DNA of 48,120 nt from Prochlorococcus sp. AG-402-K22 (lineage in GTDB: Bacteria; Cyanobacteriota; Cyanobacteriia; PCC-6307; Cyanobiaceae). Shown in pieces: positions 35,672-44,778 of the stretch. The notes under the pieces were generated by a model. The model was not told the origin of the DNA and did not search any database. It saw only the letters and a program-made list of their open reading frames with translations. Positions within the stretch are counted from its first letter, which is position 1. Every line of letters starts with the position of its first letter. Made by a program: the position numbers and the translations under genes. The stretch lies in contig QCIJ01000014.1 in the NCBI GenBank assembly GCA_003216755.1, forward strand, positions 1 to 48,120, written 5' to 3'.

Positions 35672-36418
35672 ATGAATGATCGGATAATTGAATTTGATCC
35701 ACTAATTGAAGGGGTTTTAATTAACCGGTATAAAAGGTTTCTTGCGGACATTAAACTAGAGAGTGGAAAGATAGTAACTGCTCATTGCGCTAATACAGGT
35801 CCTATGAAGGGACTTTTGACCGAGGGAGCAAAGGTAAGAATAAGTGTTTCTTCTTCTCAGAAAAGAAAATTACCATTTACTTTGGAGCAGATATGTGTTT
35901 TCGATACAAACAATAATGAAGTTTGGGTTGGAATAAATACTCTTTTTGCAAATAAGTTAATTAAAAAGGTAATCGAGAAAGACTTGCTAAGAGAAAAAAT
36001 TGGAGAAATAGAGATAATTAAATCTGAAGTGCCTTATGGAAAAGATAAAAAAAGCAGAATCGACTTTTTTTTAACTCCAAAATCTTCAAATCCTGATAAT
36101 CGTAACATTTACATAGAAGTAAAAAACACTACATGGATCACAAAAGATATTGCTCTTTTCCCAGATACAGTAACGAAAAGAGGACAAAAACACCTTATAG
36201 AATTAAAAGAACTAATTCCAAGGAGTAAAAGTGTTTTAGTGCCTTGCATTACGAGAGAAGATGCTAATTTTTTTGCCCCTGGAGATGAGGCAGATCCTTT
36301 ATATGGCAAGCTTTTTAGAGAATCTTTGACCGCAGGTATGATGATTATACCTTGCTCTTTCATTTTTCATAAAGACCACATAACATGGAATGGAATTAAA
36401 CCTTTAAAAATGGGATGA
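35672..36418 (+). CDS. sfsA: SfsA family putative nuclease / sugar fermentation stimulation protein
   Basis: The 248-residue protein has the SfsA sequence [33 protein letters not shown], the PD-(D/E)XK-like SRIDFFLTP and [10 protein letters not shown], and [16 protein letters not shown]. The RIDF...EVKN arrangement resembles a nuclease core, but the family's function is not settled. Length is normal. It runs toward amt, whose promoter begins about 80 bases after its stop. Confidence 0.92.
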   Translation: MNDRIIEFDPLIEGVLINRYKRFLADIKLESGKIVTAHCANTGPMKGLLTEGAKVRISVSSSQKRKLPFTLEQICVFDTNNNEVWVGINTLFANKLIKKVIEKDLLREKIGEIEIIKSEVPYGKDKKSRIDFFLTPKSSNPDNRNIYIEVKNTTWITKDIALFPDTVTKRGQKHLIELKELIPRSKSVLVPCITREDANFFAPGDEADPLYGKLFRESLTAGMMIIPCSFIFHKDHITWNGIKPLKMG

Positions 36419-36495
36419 AATTAATTATTTTGTTATGTTGAAGAAAAAATTTTTTAAATTAACAAATAATTTTTTAAGGTGCAACTATAAAATTG

Positions 36496-36538
36496 GTATA
36501 AACAACTACTAGACACTGATAAGTTTTTTGAATAAATT
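36496..36538 (+). promoter_or_regulatory. NtcA-activated promoter of amt
   Basis: A perfect NtcA box GTA-N8-TAC (36496-36509) is followed after 23 bases by TAAATT (36533-36538), fitting TAN3T. This is the classic layout of NtcA-activated promoters, with transcription starting near 36545 and a leader of about 48 bases. The regulator gene ntcA lies 11 kb upstream in this window. The remainder of the gap 36419-36592 is A/T-rich and unassigned. Confidence 0.85.
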
Positions 36539-36592
36539 TAAATTTGAAAGGAAACAGCACAAACTGTTTTTTTGCAGATCTAATTTTTTTTT

Positions 36593-38053
36593 ATGACCAC
36601 TGCTTTGCAAACGCCTCAAAGGCGCTCTAGGTCCAAACTTCAAGATGCAAGTCTTGTAAATGGGCCTATGCTCCTTTTGAGGAGTATTCGAGGATTTAGT
36701 TCAAACCGCTCTATGTTGTGGCTTGCAACTGTTCCCCTAGCTTTGTTTGGTTTAGGTATTTTCAATCTTTCAGCTCATGCAGCTGATTTACCTGAGTTGA
36801 ATGCAGCTTTTCTTGCTAACAATTTATGGCTTTTGATCGCTACTATCTTAGTGATCTTCATGAACGCTGGTTTCGCTATGGTTGAGGCAGGTATGTGCCG
36901 TTCTAAGAACGCTGTTAACATCCTTGCTAAAAACCTCTTTGTATTTGCTTTAGCTGTTACTTCTTACTGGTTTATCGGCTATTCATTAATGTACGGAGGA
37001 AGTGTTGCTGACGGATGGCTTTATTTTGGCGGCTTATTTTTTGATCCAACAGTTACCGCAGATATGGTGACTGATGCTGGATTAGTACCAACTGTTGATT
37101 TCTTGTTCCAGTCTGCATTTGCAGGAACTGCGGCAACTATCGTTTCCGGTCTTGTTGCTGAAAGAGTTAAATTTGGAGAATTTGTTGTTTTTGCGATTGT
37201 ATTAACTGCATTTATTTATCCAATTGCTGGAAGCTGGAAATGGAATGGTGGTTGGCTTGATTCCTTAGGTTTTGTTGATTTTGCTGGTTCTTCAATCGTT
37301 CACTCAGTTGGAGCATGGGCAGGTCTTGTAGGAGCTATGCTCCTTGGACCAAGAATTGGCAAATACTCTGATGGAAAACCTCAGGCTATGCCAGGACACA
37401 ATATGGCTATAGCTACATTAGGTGCATTAGTTCTATGGATAGGTTGGTATGGATTTAACCCTGGTTCTCAACTTGCAATGGATCAATGGGTTCCATATGT
37501 TGCTGTAACAACTACTTTAGCAGCAGCAGCTGGTGCTATTGGAGCAACTGTTGTTTCAACATTAACTTCTGGTAAGCCTGATCTTACAATGATTATTAAC
37601 GGAATCCTTGCTGGTTTGGTTAGTATCACTGCTGGTTGTGGTGATATGACTCTTGCTGGAGCCTGGTTCGCAGGACTAGTTGGAGGAATCATTGTTGTAT
37701 TTTCTGTTGCAGCCGTTGATGCTGCTGAGATCGACGATCCTGTAGGCGCATTCTCTGTTCACGGAGTTTGTGGTGTATGGGGTACTGTAGTCATTGGTCT
37801 TTGGGGTACAGCCGTACAAGGAGATGGAGCAGGTATGGGATTGTTCAATGGTGGAGGTATTACTCTTCTATTAGTTCAAGCTCTTGGTGCCGCAGCTTAT
37901 GCTATCTGGTCACTAGTTACTTGCTGGATTGCTTGGTCCGTAATTGGAGGATTATTTGGAGGAATCCGAGTATCTGAAGAGGAAGAGACTCAAGGACTAG
38001 ATATAGGAGAGCATGGAATGGAAGCATATCCTGACTTTGCATCTGCTAAATAA
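36593..38053 (+). CDS. amt1: Ammonium transporter (Amt family)
   Basis: Amt proteins are trimeric channels for ammonium uptake. The 486-residue protein has a long N-terminal leader with a basic stretch and a hydrophobic segment (42-60) ending in AHA, consistent with a signal peptide. Eleven helices follow. FAMVEAGMCRSKNAVNI, the gate segment with DFAGSSIVHSVGAWAGLVGA, and VHGVCGVWGT carry the twin-histidine pore residues. Its codon use is less A/T-biased than neighbouring genes, a sign of high expression. It has a perfect NtcA promoter and its own terminator, so it is likely induced by nitrogen shortage. Confidence 0.95.
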   Translation: MTTALQTPQRRSRSKLQDASLVNGPMLLLRSIRGFSSNRSMLWLATVPLALFGLGIFNLSAHAADLPELNAAFLANNLWLLIATILVIFMNAGFAMVEAGMCRSKNAVNILAKNLFVFALAVTSYWFIGYSLMYGGSVADGWLYFGGLFFDPTVTADMVTDAGLVPTVDFLFQSAFAGTAATIVSGLVAERVKFGEFVVFAIVLTAFIYPIAGSWKWNGGWLDSLGFVDFAGSSIVHSVGAWAGLVGAMLLGPRIGKYSDGKPQAMPGHNMAIATLGALVLWIGWYGFNPGSQLAMDQWVPYVAVTTTLAAAAGAIGATVVSTLTSGKPDLTMIINGILAGLVSITAGCGDMTLAGAWFAGLVGGIIVVFSVAAVDAAEIDDPVGAFSVHGVCGVWGTVVIGLWGTAVQGDGAGMGLFNGGGITLLLVQALGAAAYAIWSLVTCWIAWSVIGGLFGGIRVSEEEETQGLDIGEHGMEAYPDFASAK

Positions 38054-38075
38054 TCTAACCTAAAATTAATTTTAG

Positions 38076-38107
38076 AAACCTGACTTATGTCAGGTTTTTT
38101 TTTTTTT
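38076..38107 (+). terminator. Rho-independent terminator of amt
   Basis: AAACCTGAC (38076-38084) pairs with GTCAGGTTT (38089-38097) around TTAT, and a run of T residues continues to 38107. It is 22 bases after the stop and 36 bases before ispH, separating the two units. Confidence 0.93.
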
Positions 38108-38143
38108 ACAAAAAATTGTTTTGAATGTTGTAATATCTAAAAT

Positions 38144-39340
38144 ATGGATACTCAAGCTTTTAGAAGATCTCTTCATCATTCTGATAGATACAATAGAAGG
38201 GGTTTCGATTCTCCAACAAAAAGAGCACAAGCTTTAGAAGAAGCTTACCAAAGTGATTTGATATCCTCAATAAGAGATAATGGTTTTACTTATACAAAAG
38301 GTAGACTAAATATAAAGTTAGCTAAAGCTTTTGGTTTTTGTTGGGGCGTCGAAAGAGCTGTGGCAATGGCTTATGAGACTAGAAGACATTACCCTAATGA
38401 GAATATTTGGATAACAAACGAAATAATTCATAATCCCTCAGTAAATGATCATTTAAGGAAAATGAATGTTAAATTTATTTCAGCCAAAAATGGAATTAAA
38501 GATTTTTCATTAGTCTCTAATGGTGATGTAGTTATATTACCTGCGTTCGGTGCTACTGTTCAAGAAATGAAACTACTTCATGAGAAAGGATGTCACATAA
38601 TAGATACAACTTGCCCTTGGGTATCTAAGGTTTGGCATACTGTTGAGAAACACAAAAAACATGTTTTTACATCTATCATTCATGGAAAGTTTAAGCATGA
38701 AGAGACTCTTGCTACTAGTTCATTTGCAGGCAAATATTTAGTTGTGCTGGATCTAGAAGAAGCAAATTATGTATCTGAATATATTCTGGGTAGAGGAAAC
38801 AGAAATGAATTTATGAATAAATTTGCTAAAGCTTTTTCTACTGGATTTGATCCTGATAAAGATTTAGATAGAGTCGGGGTTGCTAACCAGACAACTATGC
38901 TTAAAAGTGAGACCGAGGAAATTGGAAAAGTTTTTGAAAAAACCATGTTAAAAAAATTTGGACCAGAAAACATAAATAGTCACTTTTTAGCTTTTAATAC
39001 AATTTGTGATGCTACCGAAGAAAGACAAGATGCAATGTTTTCTTTGGTTGATGAAGAACTTGACATTCTTGTTGTTATAGGAGGTTTCAATTCATCTAAT
39101 ACTACTCATTTACAGGAAATAGCAATTACTAAGAATATTTCTTCTTTTCACATAGATACTCCTGAGAGGATATCAGTTGAAGAAAACTCTATATTGCATA
39201 AACCACTAGGATCAGATTTAGAACTTAAAAATAATTTTTTACCCAGTGGAAATATTAATGTTGGAATTACTTCTGGCGCATCTACTCCGGACAAAGTTGT
39301 CGCTGATGTGATTGAAAAGTTAATTGGTATTGCTTCCTGA
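38144..39340 (+). CDS. ispH: 4-hydroxy-3-methylbut-2-enyl diphosphate reductase
   Basis: IspH (LytB) is the 4Fe-4S enzyme for the last step of the MEP pathway, making IPP and DMAPP for carotenoids, phytol and quinones. The 398-residue protein is the longer cyanobacterial/plastid type with an N-terminal extension. Cluster cysteines lie in [21 protein letters not shown] and [24 protein letters not shown] and TSGASTPD are also present. It has no partner gene nearby. Confidence 0.95.
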   Translation: MDTQAFRRSLHHSDRYNRRGFDSPTKRAQALEEAYQSDLISSIRDNGFTYTKGRLNIKLAKAFGFCWGVERAVAMAYETRRHYPNENIWITNEIIHNPSVNDHLRKMNVKFISAKNGIKDFSLVSNGDVVILPAFGATVQEMKLLHEKGCHIIDTTCPWVSKVWHTVEKHKKHVFTSIIHGKFKHEETLATSSFAGKYLVVLDLEEANYVSEYILGRGNRNEFMNKFAKAFSTGFDPDKDLDRVGVANQTTMLKSETEEIGKVFEKTMLKKFGPENINSHFLAFNTICDATEERQDAMFSLVDEELDILVVIGGFNSSNTTHLQEIAITKNISSFHIDTPERISVEENSILHKPLGSDLELKNNFLPSGNINVGITSGASTPDKVVADVIEKLIGIAS

Positions 39341-39443
39341 ATTTGGACTAGTATTGAAAACTTTGCTTAGTTTTTTTAATTTATTACTCAGATATTTCCT
39401 AAAGATCTACTTATTTACTAGAATAATGGAAAAATTATGAAGT

Positions 39444-40004
39444 ATGGAAGACAAAACACAGACTAATCAGGTTCAAACAGCCAGTATGAATAGAACTAAA
39501 GCGCCCCAAAAAGTTGAAGTTGTTGTTGCTAATCCATCTTCAGGGTCAGAAGTAAATATTCTTGGAGAATTATCAATTTTTATTTTAAGAATTGGGTTTT
39601 GTGCTTTGATGATCCATCATGGCCTAGAGAAACTTCAGGATCCACAAGGTTTTGCTGAGTTTGTAGTTGGTAAGTACTTTCCATTTTTGCCAGGTGATCC
39701 TGTTATTTGGACTTTTGGAGCTGCTATCACTCAATTAGTTTGCCCGGTAGGATTGGCTTTAGGGATTTTTGCTAGGCTTTCTTCTCTAGGACTATTCTCC
39801 ACAATGGCATTTGCTGTTTATTTTCATCTTTTAGACACTGGATTAGAAGGTTTTCCTCTAGCAGTAGTTGAGGGTCATAATTATGCTTTCGAATTGTCTT
39901 TTATATATGGAGCTATTTCTCTTTACTTTCTATGTGCAGGCCCAGGAAGACTCTCTTTATTTAGAAAAACCAACAAGATTACATATTATCCAAAATCAAG
40001 CTAA
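39444..40004 (+). CDS. DoxX family membrane protein
   Basis: The 186-residue protein has a soluble 35-residue start, then four hydrophobic helices (about 43-60, 85-105, 109-127 and 147-163) in a DoxX-like pattern: LRIGFCALMIHHGLEKLQDPQGFAEF, FGAAITQLVCPVGLALGIFARL and a final GAISLYFLCAGPGRLSLF. The family includes thiosulfate:quinone oxidoreductase parts and proteins of unknown role; the function here is undetermined. It ends one base before the stop of the convergent purH. Confidence 0.85.
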   Translation: MEDKTQTNQVQTASMNRTKAPQKVEVVVANPSSGSEVNILGELSIFILRIGFCALMIHHGLEKLQDPQGFAEFVVGKYFPFLPGDPVIWTFGAAITQLVCPVGLALGIFARLSSLGLFSTMAFAVYFHLLDTGLEGFPLAVVEGHNYAFELSFIYGAISLYFLCAGPGRLSLFRKTNKITYYPKSS

Positions 40005-40005
40005 C

Positions 40006-41559
40006 TTAATGCAAAAAATGCCTTTTTTGCGTAAACACCATTGAGATCCCTTTCGAATCACACATATCAATACTTTCTTGGTCCCTCAAACTACCTCCAG
40101 GCTGGATTATTGCTTTTATTCCATACTCATTTGCAAGTTCAACAGTATCAGCAAATGGAAAAAACCCATCGCTTGCTAAAACAGCTTGAGAACATGATTC
40201 TTCAGCTGCTTTCAATGCTATTTTTGCCGCTCCAACTCTATTCATTTGTCCAGCTCCAATTCCAATAGTTTTTTGGTCTTTTGCAATTACAATTGCATTT
40301 GATTTTACGTGTTTACAAATTTTCCATGCAAAATTTAGATCTAAATTCATCTGATTACTGGGATTCTTTTTAGTGACTGAAATCCAACTTTCAGTTTTAT
40401 CGTCACTATCATCATTTTCTTGAACAAGTAATCCTCCCATTATTGATTTATTAGAATTTTGGTTCTTTTTTGGAAGTGCATCTTTTGATAATTTTAAAAT
40501 TCTTAAATTCTTTTTGATTTTTAAAATTTCTAAAGCTTCTTCATCAAAGGATGGAGCTAAAACACACTCTAAGAAAATATCTTTAAGGTTAATTGCAGTT
40601 TCATTATCTACATTAGAATTAAAAGCAACTATACCTCCAAATGCACTAACTGAGTCGCATTCCAAAGCATTTAAAAATGCTTGGGAGGCTGAATTACTTA
40701 TGGAGGCGCCACAAGGATTATTGTGTTTTAGAATTATAGAGGCAAATTTATTTGTTGAAATATCACCTTTCTGTTCATAGCCAAATTCTAAAACTGTTGA
40801 AAGAGCTGACTCAAGATCCAATAGATTGTTATAACTTAATTCTTTACCTTGTAATTGTTCTGCTGCGTTCCATCCAATCTTACTTAAACCATACCAAAAA
40901 GCTTTTTGATGAGGATTTTCTCCATATCTTAGGGTCTTGATCAGTGGATAAGATTTAATATATTTGGAAGATTGTAAACTTTTCTCTTTACTTATCCAAT
41001 TAGAAATTGCAGTGTCATAGTCAGCTGTATGTTGAAAAGCTTCAAAGGCTAATTTTGTTTTATATGAATCATTTAATTCCCCTTTTTTACTTTTTTCGAG
41101 AAATTCTTGATATTGGCTAGGATCTACTAAAACGGAAACGTCTTTGTGATTTTTAGCTGCAGAACGAATCATTGATGGCCCTCCGATATCTATATTTTCA
41201 ATCGCATCTTCCCACTTAGATCCCTTTCCAATAGTTTTTTTAAAAGGATATAAATTTACAACTACTAAGTCAATTAGTTCAAGATGGTTTTCTACGATGT
41301 CTTTTTTATGTTCATTATCAGTTCTTTTAGCTAATATTCCTCCGTGGATTTTTGGATGCAAAGTTTTAACTCTTCCTCCAAGGATTTCTGGAGAATTAGT
41401 AAAATCTGAAACTTTAACAACTGGAATTTTTGCTTCTATAAGATGCTTGGCAGTTCCTCCACTTGATAGAATTTTATAATTAAATTTTTCTACCAATTCT
41501 TTACAAAATTGGATTATATTTTTTTTATCTGAGACACTTACTAAGGCTAATGGAGACAT
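40006..41559 (-). CDS. purH: Bifunctional AICAR formyltransferase / IMP cyclohydrolase
   Basis: PurH catalyses the final two steps of IMP synthesis, using 10-formyl-tetrahydrofolate. The 517-residue protein has the N-terminal MGS-like cyclohydrolase domain (ALVSVSDKKNI, SSGGTAKHL, RVKTLHPKIHGGILA) and the C-terminal formyltransferase with LRYGENPHQKA, LKHNNPCGAS and IGIGAGQMNRVGAAKIA. It ends ALAADGFFPF-like (VLASDGFFPFADTVE) and IIQPGGSLRDQE. It is divergent from the esterase gene across 33 bases. Confidence 0.96.
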   Translation of the reverse strand: MSPLALVSVSDKKNIIQFCKELVEKFNYKILSSGGTAKHLIEAKIPVVKVSDFTNSPEILGGRVKTLHPKIHGGILAKRTDNEHKKDIVENHLELIDLVVVNLYPFKKTIGKGSKWEDAIENIDIGGPSMIRSAAKNHKDVSVLVDPSQYQEFLEKSKKGELNDSYKTKLAFEAFQHTADYDTAISNWISKEKSLQSSKYIKSYPLIKTLRYGENPHQKAFWYGLSKIGWNAAEQLQGKELSYNNLLDLESALSTVLEFGYEQKGDISTNKFASIILKHNNPCGASISNSASQAFLNALECDSVSAFGGIVAFNSNVDNETAINLKDIFLECVLAPSFDEEALEILKIKKNLRILKLSKDALPKKNQNSNKSIMGGLLVQENDDSDDKTESWISVTKKNPSNQMNLDLNFAWKICKHVKSNAIVIAKDQKTIGIGAGQMNRVGAAKIALKAAEESCSQAVLASDGFFPFADTVELANEYGIKAIIQPGGSLRDQESIDMCDSKGISMVFTQKRHFLH

Positions 41560-41592
41560 TATTGGAAAGTTTGCTTACTTAAGAATATAAAC

Positions 41593-42210
41593 ATGAAATA
41601 CGATATCAATCATGAATATGTCTCGATTAGCTCTCAAACTGCAACTCATAGAATTATTTTGATGCATGGTTGGGGAGCTGATGCAGATGACCTTTTAACA
41701 CTTGGAAAGGAGATTACTGAAAAAATAGATCTTGATTTTGAGGTAATTTCCCTGAGGGCTCCAGGATTACATCCAAGTGGTAAGGGAAGACAGTGGTATG
41801 GATTGTACCCACATGATTGGAATGAAGCTGAGATAGAGGTAAACAAACTTCTAGCTACATTAAAAAAATTTGATACCGATCAAATTTCACTCAAAAAAAC
41901 AATTTTGGTGGGTTTCTCTCAGGGAGCAGCAATGGCAATTGATGCAGGATTTAGATTGAATTTAGGATTAATTGTTGCTTGTAGTGGCTATCCTCATCCA
42001 ACCTGGTTTCTAGGGGAAAGTTGTCCACCATTGATTATTAGTCATGGCTTATTTGATGATGTAGTGCCAATCGAGGCTTCTAGGGGTATTTATGAAAAAG
42101 TTAAAAGCAAGACTTATAAATTATGTGAATTAATAGAATTTGATGGATTCCATCAAATAGATTCAAATTTAATTGATTTTATATGTACAAAGATAAATAG
42201 TATTTTTTAA
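41593..42210 (+). CDS. Alpha/beta-hydrolase, phospholipase/carboxylesterase family
   Basis: The 205-residue protein is a compact alpha/beta hydrolase: ILMHGWGADADDLL (oxyanion region, 23-35), nucleophile elbow GFSQG with S109 (107-111), acid Asp in HGLFDDVVPI (D155 or D156) and H187 in DGFHQI. It resembles small serine esterases such as acyl-protein thioesterase/Est families. The natural substrate is unknown. Its end overlaps by four bases the stop of the convergent DUF3155 gene. Confidence 0.9.
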   Translation: MKYDINHEYVSISSQTATHRIILMHGWGADADDLLTLGKEITEKIDLDFEVISLRAPGLHPSGKGRQWYGLYPHDWNEAEIEVNKLLATLKKFDTDQISLKKTILVGFSQGAAMAIDAGFRLNLGLIVACSGYPHPTWFLGESCPPLIISHGLFDDVVPIEASRGIYEKVKSKTYKLCELIEFDGFHQIDSNLIDFICTKINSIF

Positions 42211-42575
42211 ACGAAAGCATATTCGTATTCTTCAATTTCTTCCCAATCATCTGCAGTAAGTTCTAGACCTTCAAATATTTTATCTTCTCCAATGCCTTCA
42301 ACTACTACTTTTAATGATGGGAACAAAAAATGATTTTCTTCAGCGTATTGGGCGCTAAATAACCCTTTTTCACCCCAAAAAAATCTATCAGTTGTATGTT
42401 CATTTCTTCGGACATTGAAAACTGAAGGGGCAGATAATGCATTTTCAGCTATGAATCTTCTTGCAGCTGTAACTGGTTTATGTTTGCCGGTTTCGATATG
42501 ATAAATAGGTACATGAGCCATTACTCTTTGACCAGCCAATCTTCTTCTGCTGATTCTTTTTCTTTTTTTTGACAT
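42207..42575 (-). CDS. DUF3155 family protein
   Basis: The 122-residue protein begins with a strongly basic segment (MSKKRKRISRRRLAGQRVMAHVP) and ends acidic (ELTADDWEEIEEYEYAFV), with VTAARRFIAENAL and RRNEHTTDRFFWGEKGLFSAQYAEENHF between. It fits the cyanobacterial DUF3155 family, of unknown function. The basic start hints at nucleic-acid contact, but that is speculation. A/T-rich gap 42576-42827 lies upstream. Confidence 0.8.
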   Translation of the reverse strand: MSKKRKRISRRRLAGQRVMAHVPIYHIETGKHKPVTAARRFIAENALSAPSVFNVRRNEHTTDRFFWGEKGLFSAQYAEENHFLFPSLKVVVEGIGEDKIFEGLELTADDWEEIEEYEYAFV

Positions 42576-42602
42576 TGATTGGTACTCCTGAAATTATTAA
42601 TT

Positions 42603-42631
42603 AGATTAGTCTTATTTATTTTTACTAATCT
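42603..42631. repeat. Eight-base inverted repeat upstream of the histidine kinase
   Basis: AGATTAGT (42603-42610) and ACTAATCT (42624-42631) are perfect inverted repeats separated by 13 A/T-rich bases. They lie 28 bases upstream of the DUF3155 start and about 200 bases before the kinase. The arrangement suits a dimeric regulator site or an RNA hairpin. The binding factor is unknown. Confidence 0.4.
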
Positions 42632-42675
42632 TATATCTATGATCTTTGAATTCACTTCAAATTACATAGAGGACC

Positions 42676-42742
42676 CATCAACCCCTGATGTAGCTTAAAA
42701 TATGATCAAATGTTCATATTTAGGGCTGGCTAAAGTCAGACC
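42676..42742. other. Three successive hairpins in the 252-base gap before the histidine kinase
   Basis: In 67 bases three stems follow each other: CATCA/TGATG around ACCCC (42676-42690), AAATATGA/TCATATTT around eight bases (42698-42721), and GGCTG with CAG-A-CC, one bulged A (42724-42742). The segment is more G+C-rich than its surroundings. It could be a small RNA, a leader structure for the kinase gene, or binding sites. No known RNA family was recognised. The rest of the 42576-42827 gap is A/T-rich. Confidence 0.4.
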
Positions 42743-42827
42743 TCTTTATATATCTTAATACTTTTTTCATATTTTACAAGCCTTTTTCAAATTTTTTTTT
42801 AAAAAATAACTAAAAATTTCATTCACT

Positions 42828-43964
42828 ATGAACCTCTCTAAAAAATTTGAAGAATTAGTCACAAAACAACTGGAGAGTTTTGGTTGTTCAATGGGAGTTA
42901 CTCATTTAGTGTTGTATCTTGCTTCAGCTAAACAAGGAACCAAAGCATCTTTTGAAATGATTGGTCAATGGCCGCAAATTGATAAGCTTCTAATCTCAAT
43001 AGAAGACGATCCCTCACTGAAAGTTTCTTTCCCAAATAGAAGATGGTACCCTCTCCAAGAAAACGATATTCTGCTTGGTGTCCTCAGGGTAGAAACTGAT
43101 TTAAAAGGGGGTAATTGGCCAGTATCTCTTGATTCTAGATTAAAAGCACTTTCAATATCTTTAGCTAAATGCGTTTCTATCGAATTAGAACGTCAAACTA
43201 AAAATAAAGAAATTAATTTTTTAAAAAATCAGGTTAATGTAATAATCCATCAATTAAGGAACCCATTGGCTGCCCTAAGGACATATGCAAAATTACTTAT
43301 AAAAAAACTTGGTTCTGATGATGACTCTATTGAAATAGTTCAACGCATGATAATAGAGCAAAAACAAATTAATCAATACATGGACTTTTTTGCTCAGTTA
43401 AATTCACCTATTCAACTTCCTCTGGAAATTGGAGAAGAAAGATTATTATTACCCCCAAATTTAGATAACAAAAAAGAAATAACTATTCAGAGTTTATTGA
43501 GGCCAATTTTAGAACGGGGTAAAGCTAATGCGAAATTAGAAAATAGAGATTGGATAGAACCTTCTCTTTGGCCAGATTGGACTTTATCGCCAGTAAAGGC
43601 AAAATATGCTGTAATTGCTGAAATAGTGGCCAATTTATTAGAAAATGCTTTTAAATATGCTCAAAAAGATGCTGAAATTGGGATCACCATTACAAGTAAA
43701 GGTTTGTGCATATTTGATAATGGAAAAAAAATAACCAAAAATGAAAATGAGAAAATTTTTCAAAAAGGTTTTAGAGGATCCGCTGCTAAGAAAAAAGACG
43801 GCACTGGTGTGGGACTTTTTTTAGCAAGGAAATTAGCAAAACAAATTGGGGGAGACCTTAAATTATTAGGAAATTACTCAACTGATCATACTGAGGAATT
43901 AAACAACCTTAAGAAGAAAAATATTTTCTATTTAGAACTGCCTACAAAAGAATTGCATACATGA
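42828..43964 (+). CDS. Sensor histidine kinase, soluble
   Basis: The 378-residue protein has no membrane helix. An N-terminal GAF-like sensor part (about 1-125) is followed by a HisKA helix with IIHQLRNPLAALRTYAKLL (phospho-acceptor H141), then a HATPase_c domain: N box NLLENAFKYA, G1 box FDNGK, and G2 box GTGVGLFLARKLAKQIGG. The layout is like cyanobacterial Hik2/CSK soluble kinases, but I cannot prove that orthology. No response regulator is adjacent. It overlaps the convergent cobS by 23 bases. Confidence 0.88.
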   Translation: MNLSKKFEELVTKQLESFGCSMGVTHLVLYLASAKQGTKASFEMIGQWPQIDKLLISIEDDPSLKVSFPNRRWYPLQENDILLGVLRVETDLKGGNWPVSLDSRLKALSISLAKCVSIELERQTKNKEINFLKNQVNVIIHQLRNPLAALRTYAKLLIKKLGSDDDSIEIVQRMIIEQKQINQYMDFFAQLNSPIQLPLEIGEERLLLPPNLDNKKEITIQSLLRPILERGKANAKLENRDWIEPSLWPDWTLSPVKAKYAVIAEIVANLLENAFKYAQKDAEIGITITSKGLCIFDNGKKITKNENEKIFQKGFRGSAAKKKDGTGVGLFLARKLAKQIGGDLKLLGNYSTDHTEELNNLKKKNIFYLELPTKELHT

Positions 43965-44724
43965 ATAACATTGCTGTTTCGACTAATACAACACTCGCAC
44001 CGCAGGCATCTCCATTGAAACCTCCAATTATATTTCCCAGTATGTTTGGGATAGAATAACTTAACAAAATACCAATCAAAATAAGAATTAAAAATTTAAT
44101 TAATATTGCTTGTGATGTAATTGAAAATAATTGGTATGTAATGAAAATGCAAAGAAAAATAATGGAGATCAAAGATTCTTTTTTAAATCCATTCCAAAAC
44201 TTTTTATGACTAATAGATTTTTTCTGATAACTCAAATATTTAAACTTTTCTATAAAAAATAAATTTGAAAATCTTCCCCAAAATAAGCATATTGGCAAAA
44301 CAATAATTATTTGATTCTGAATTTTGATAATGCAAGCAATTTGAATTAAAGTTATAAAAACTAGAGATTGAACGCCAAAGGACCCGACTTTACTGTCTTT
44401 CATAGCTTTTAAACGTTTCTTTTTGCCAGCAAAAATGCCATCGAAAGTATCCATTAAACCATCTAGATGTAGACCACCAGTAATTAAATATCCTGAAGCT
44501 AAACAGATTAATGTAGATGTATAAATTGACCAAGAGTTGGTTCTTAAAAAAAGAAAAATATAACTCTGCATTGTTCCAATAAAAAATCCTAAAGGCGGCG
44601 CAAATTGTGCAATATTTTTAAATATGGGATTAATTAAAGGTATCTTTGGAAATGTCGTATAGAAAATCCAAGATCCAGCAAAATTTTTTATTAAATATTT
44701 TTTGATGAGAAAAAATAGATTCAA
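43942..44724 (-). CDS. cobS: Adenosylcobinamide-GDP ribazoletransferase
   Basis: CobS joins the lower-ligand nucleoside to adenosylcobinamide-GDP, the late step that forms (pseudo)cobalamin. The 260-residue membrane protein has several hydrophobic helices and the family motifs GGLHLDGLMDTFDGIFAGKK with KMKDSKVGSFG-like AMKDSKVGSFG, and near the end GGFNGDACGASVVLVE. Picocyanobacteria make pseudocobalamin, so the lower base is probably adenine (known for the group, not visible here). Its 3' end overlaps the kinase gene by 23 bases. Confidence 0.93.
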   Translation of the reverse strand: MNLFFLIKKYLIKNFAGSWIFYTTFPKIPLINPIFKNIAQFAPPLGFFIGTMQSYIFLFLRTNSWSIYTSTLICLASGYLITGGLHLDGLMDTFDGIFAGKKKRLKAMKDSKVGSFGVQSLVFITLIQIACIIKIQNQIIIVLPICLFWGRFSNLFFIEKFKYLSYQKKSISHKKFWNGFKKESLISIIFLCIFITYQLFSITSQAILIKFLILILIGILLSYSIPNILGNIIGGFNGDACGASVVLVETAMLFMYAILL

Positions 44725-44778
44725 TAATAAATAATAAGGTAGATTAATGAAAAAGGATCAAAAATTTTATAAATTATC

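Noticed and set aside
40012..40031. GCAAAAAA/TTTTTTGC hairpin that resembles a bidirectional terminator between the DoxX gene and purH
   Set aside because: It lies within the last codons of purH, and the stem is almost entirely A-T pairs. It is too weak to support a terminator call, although it might still act as one.
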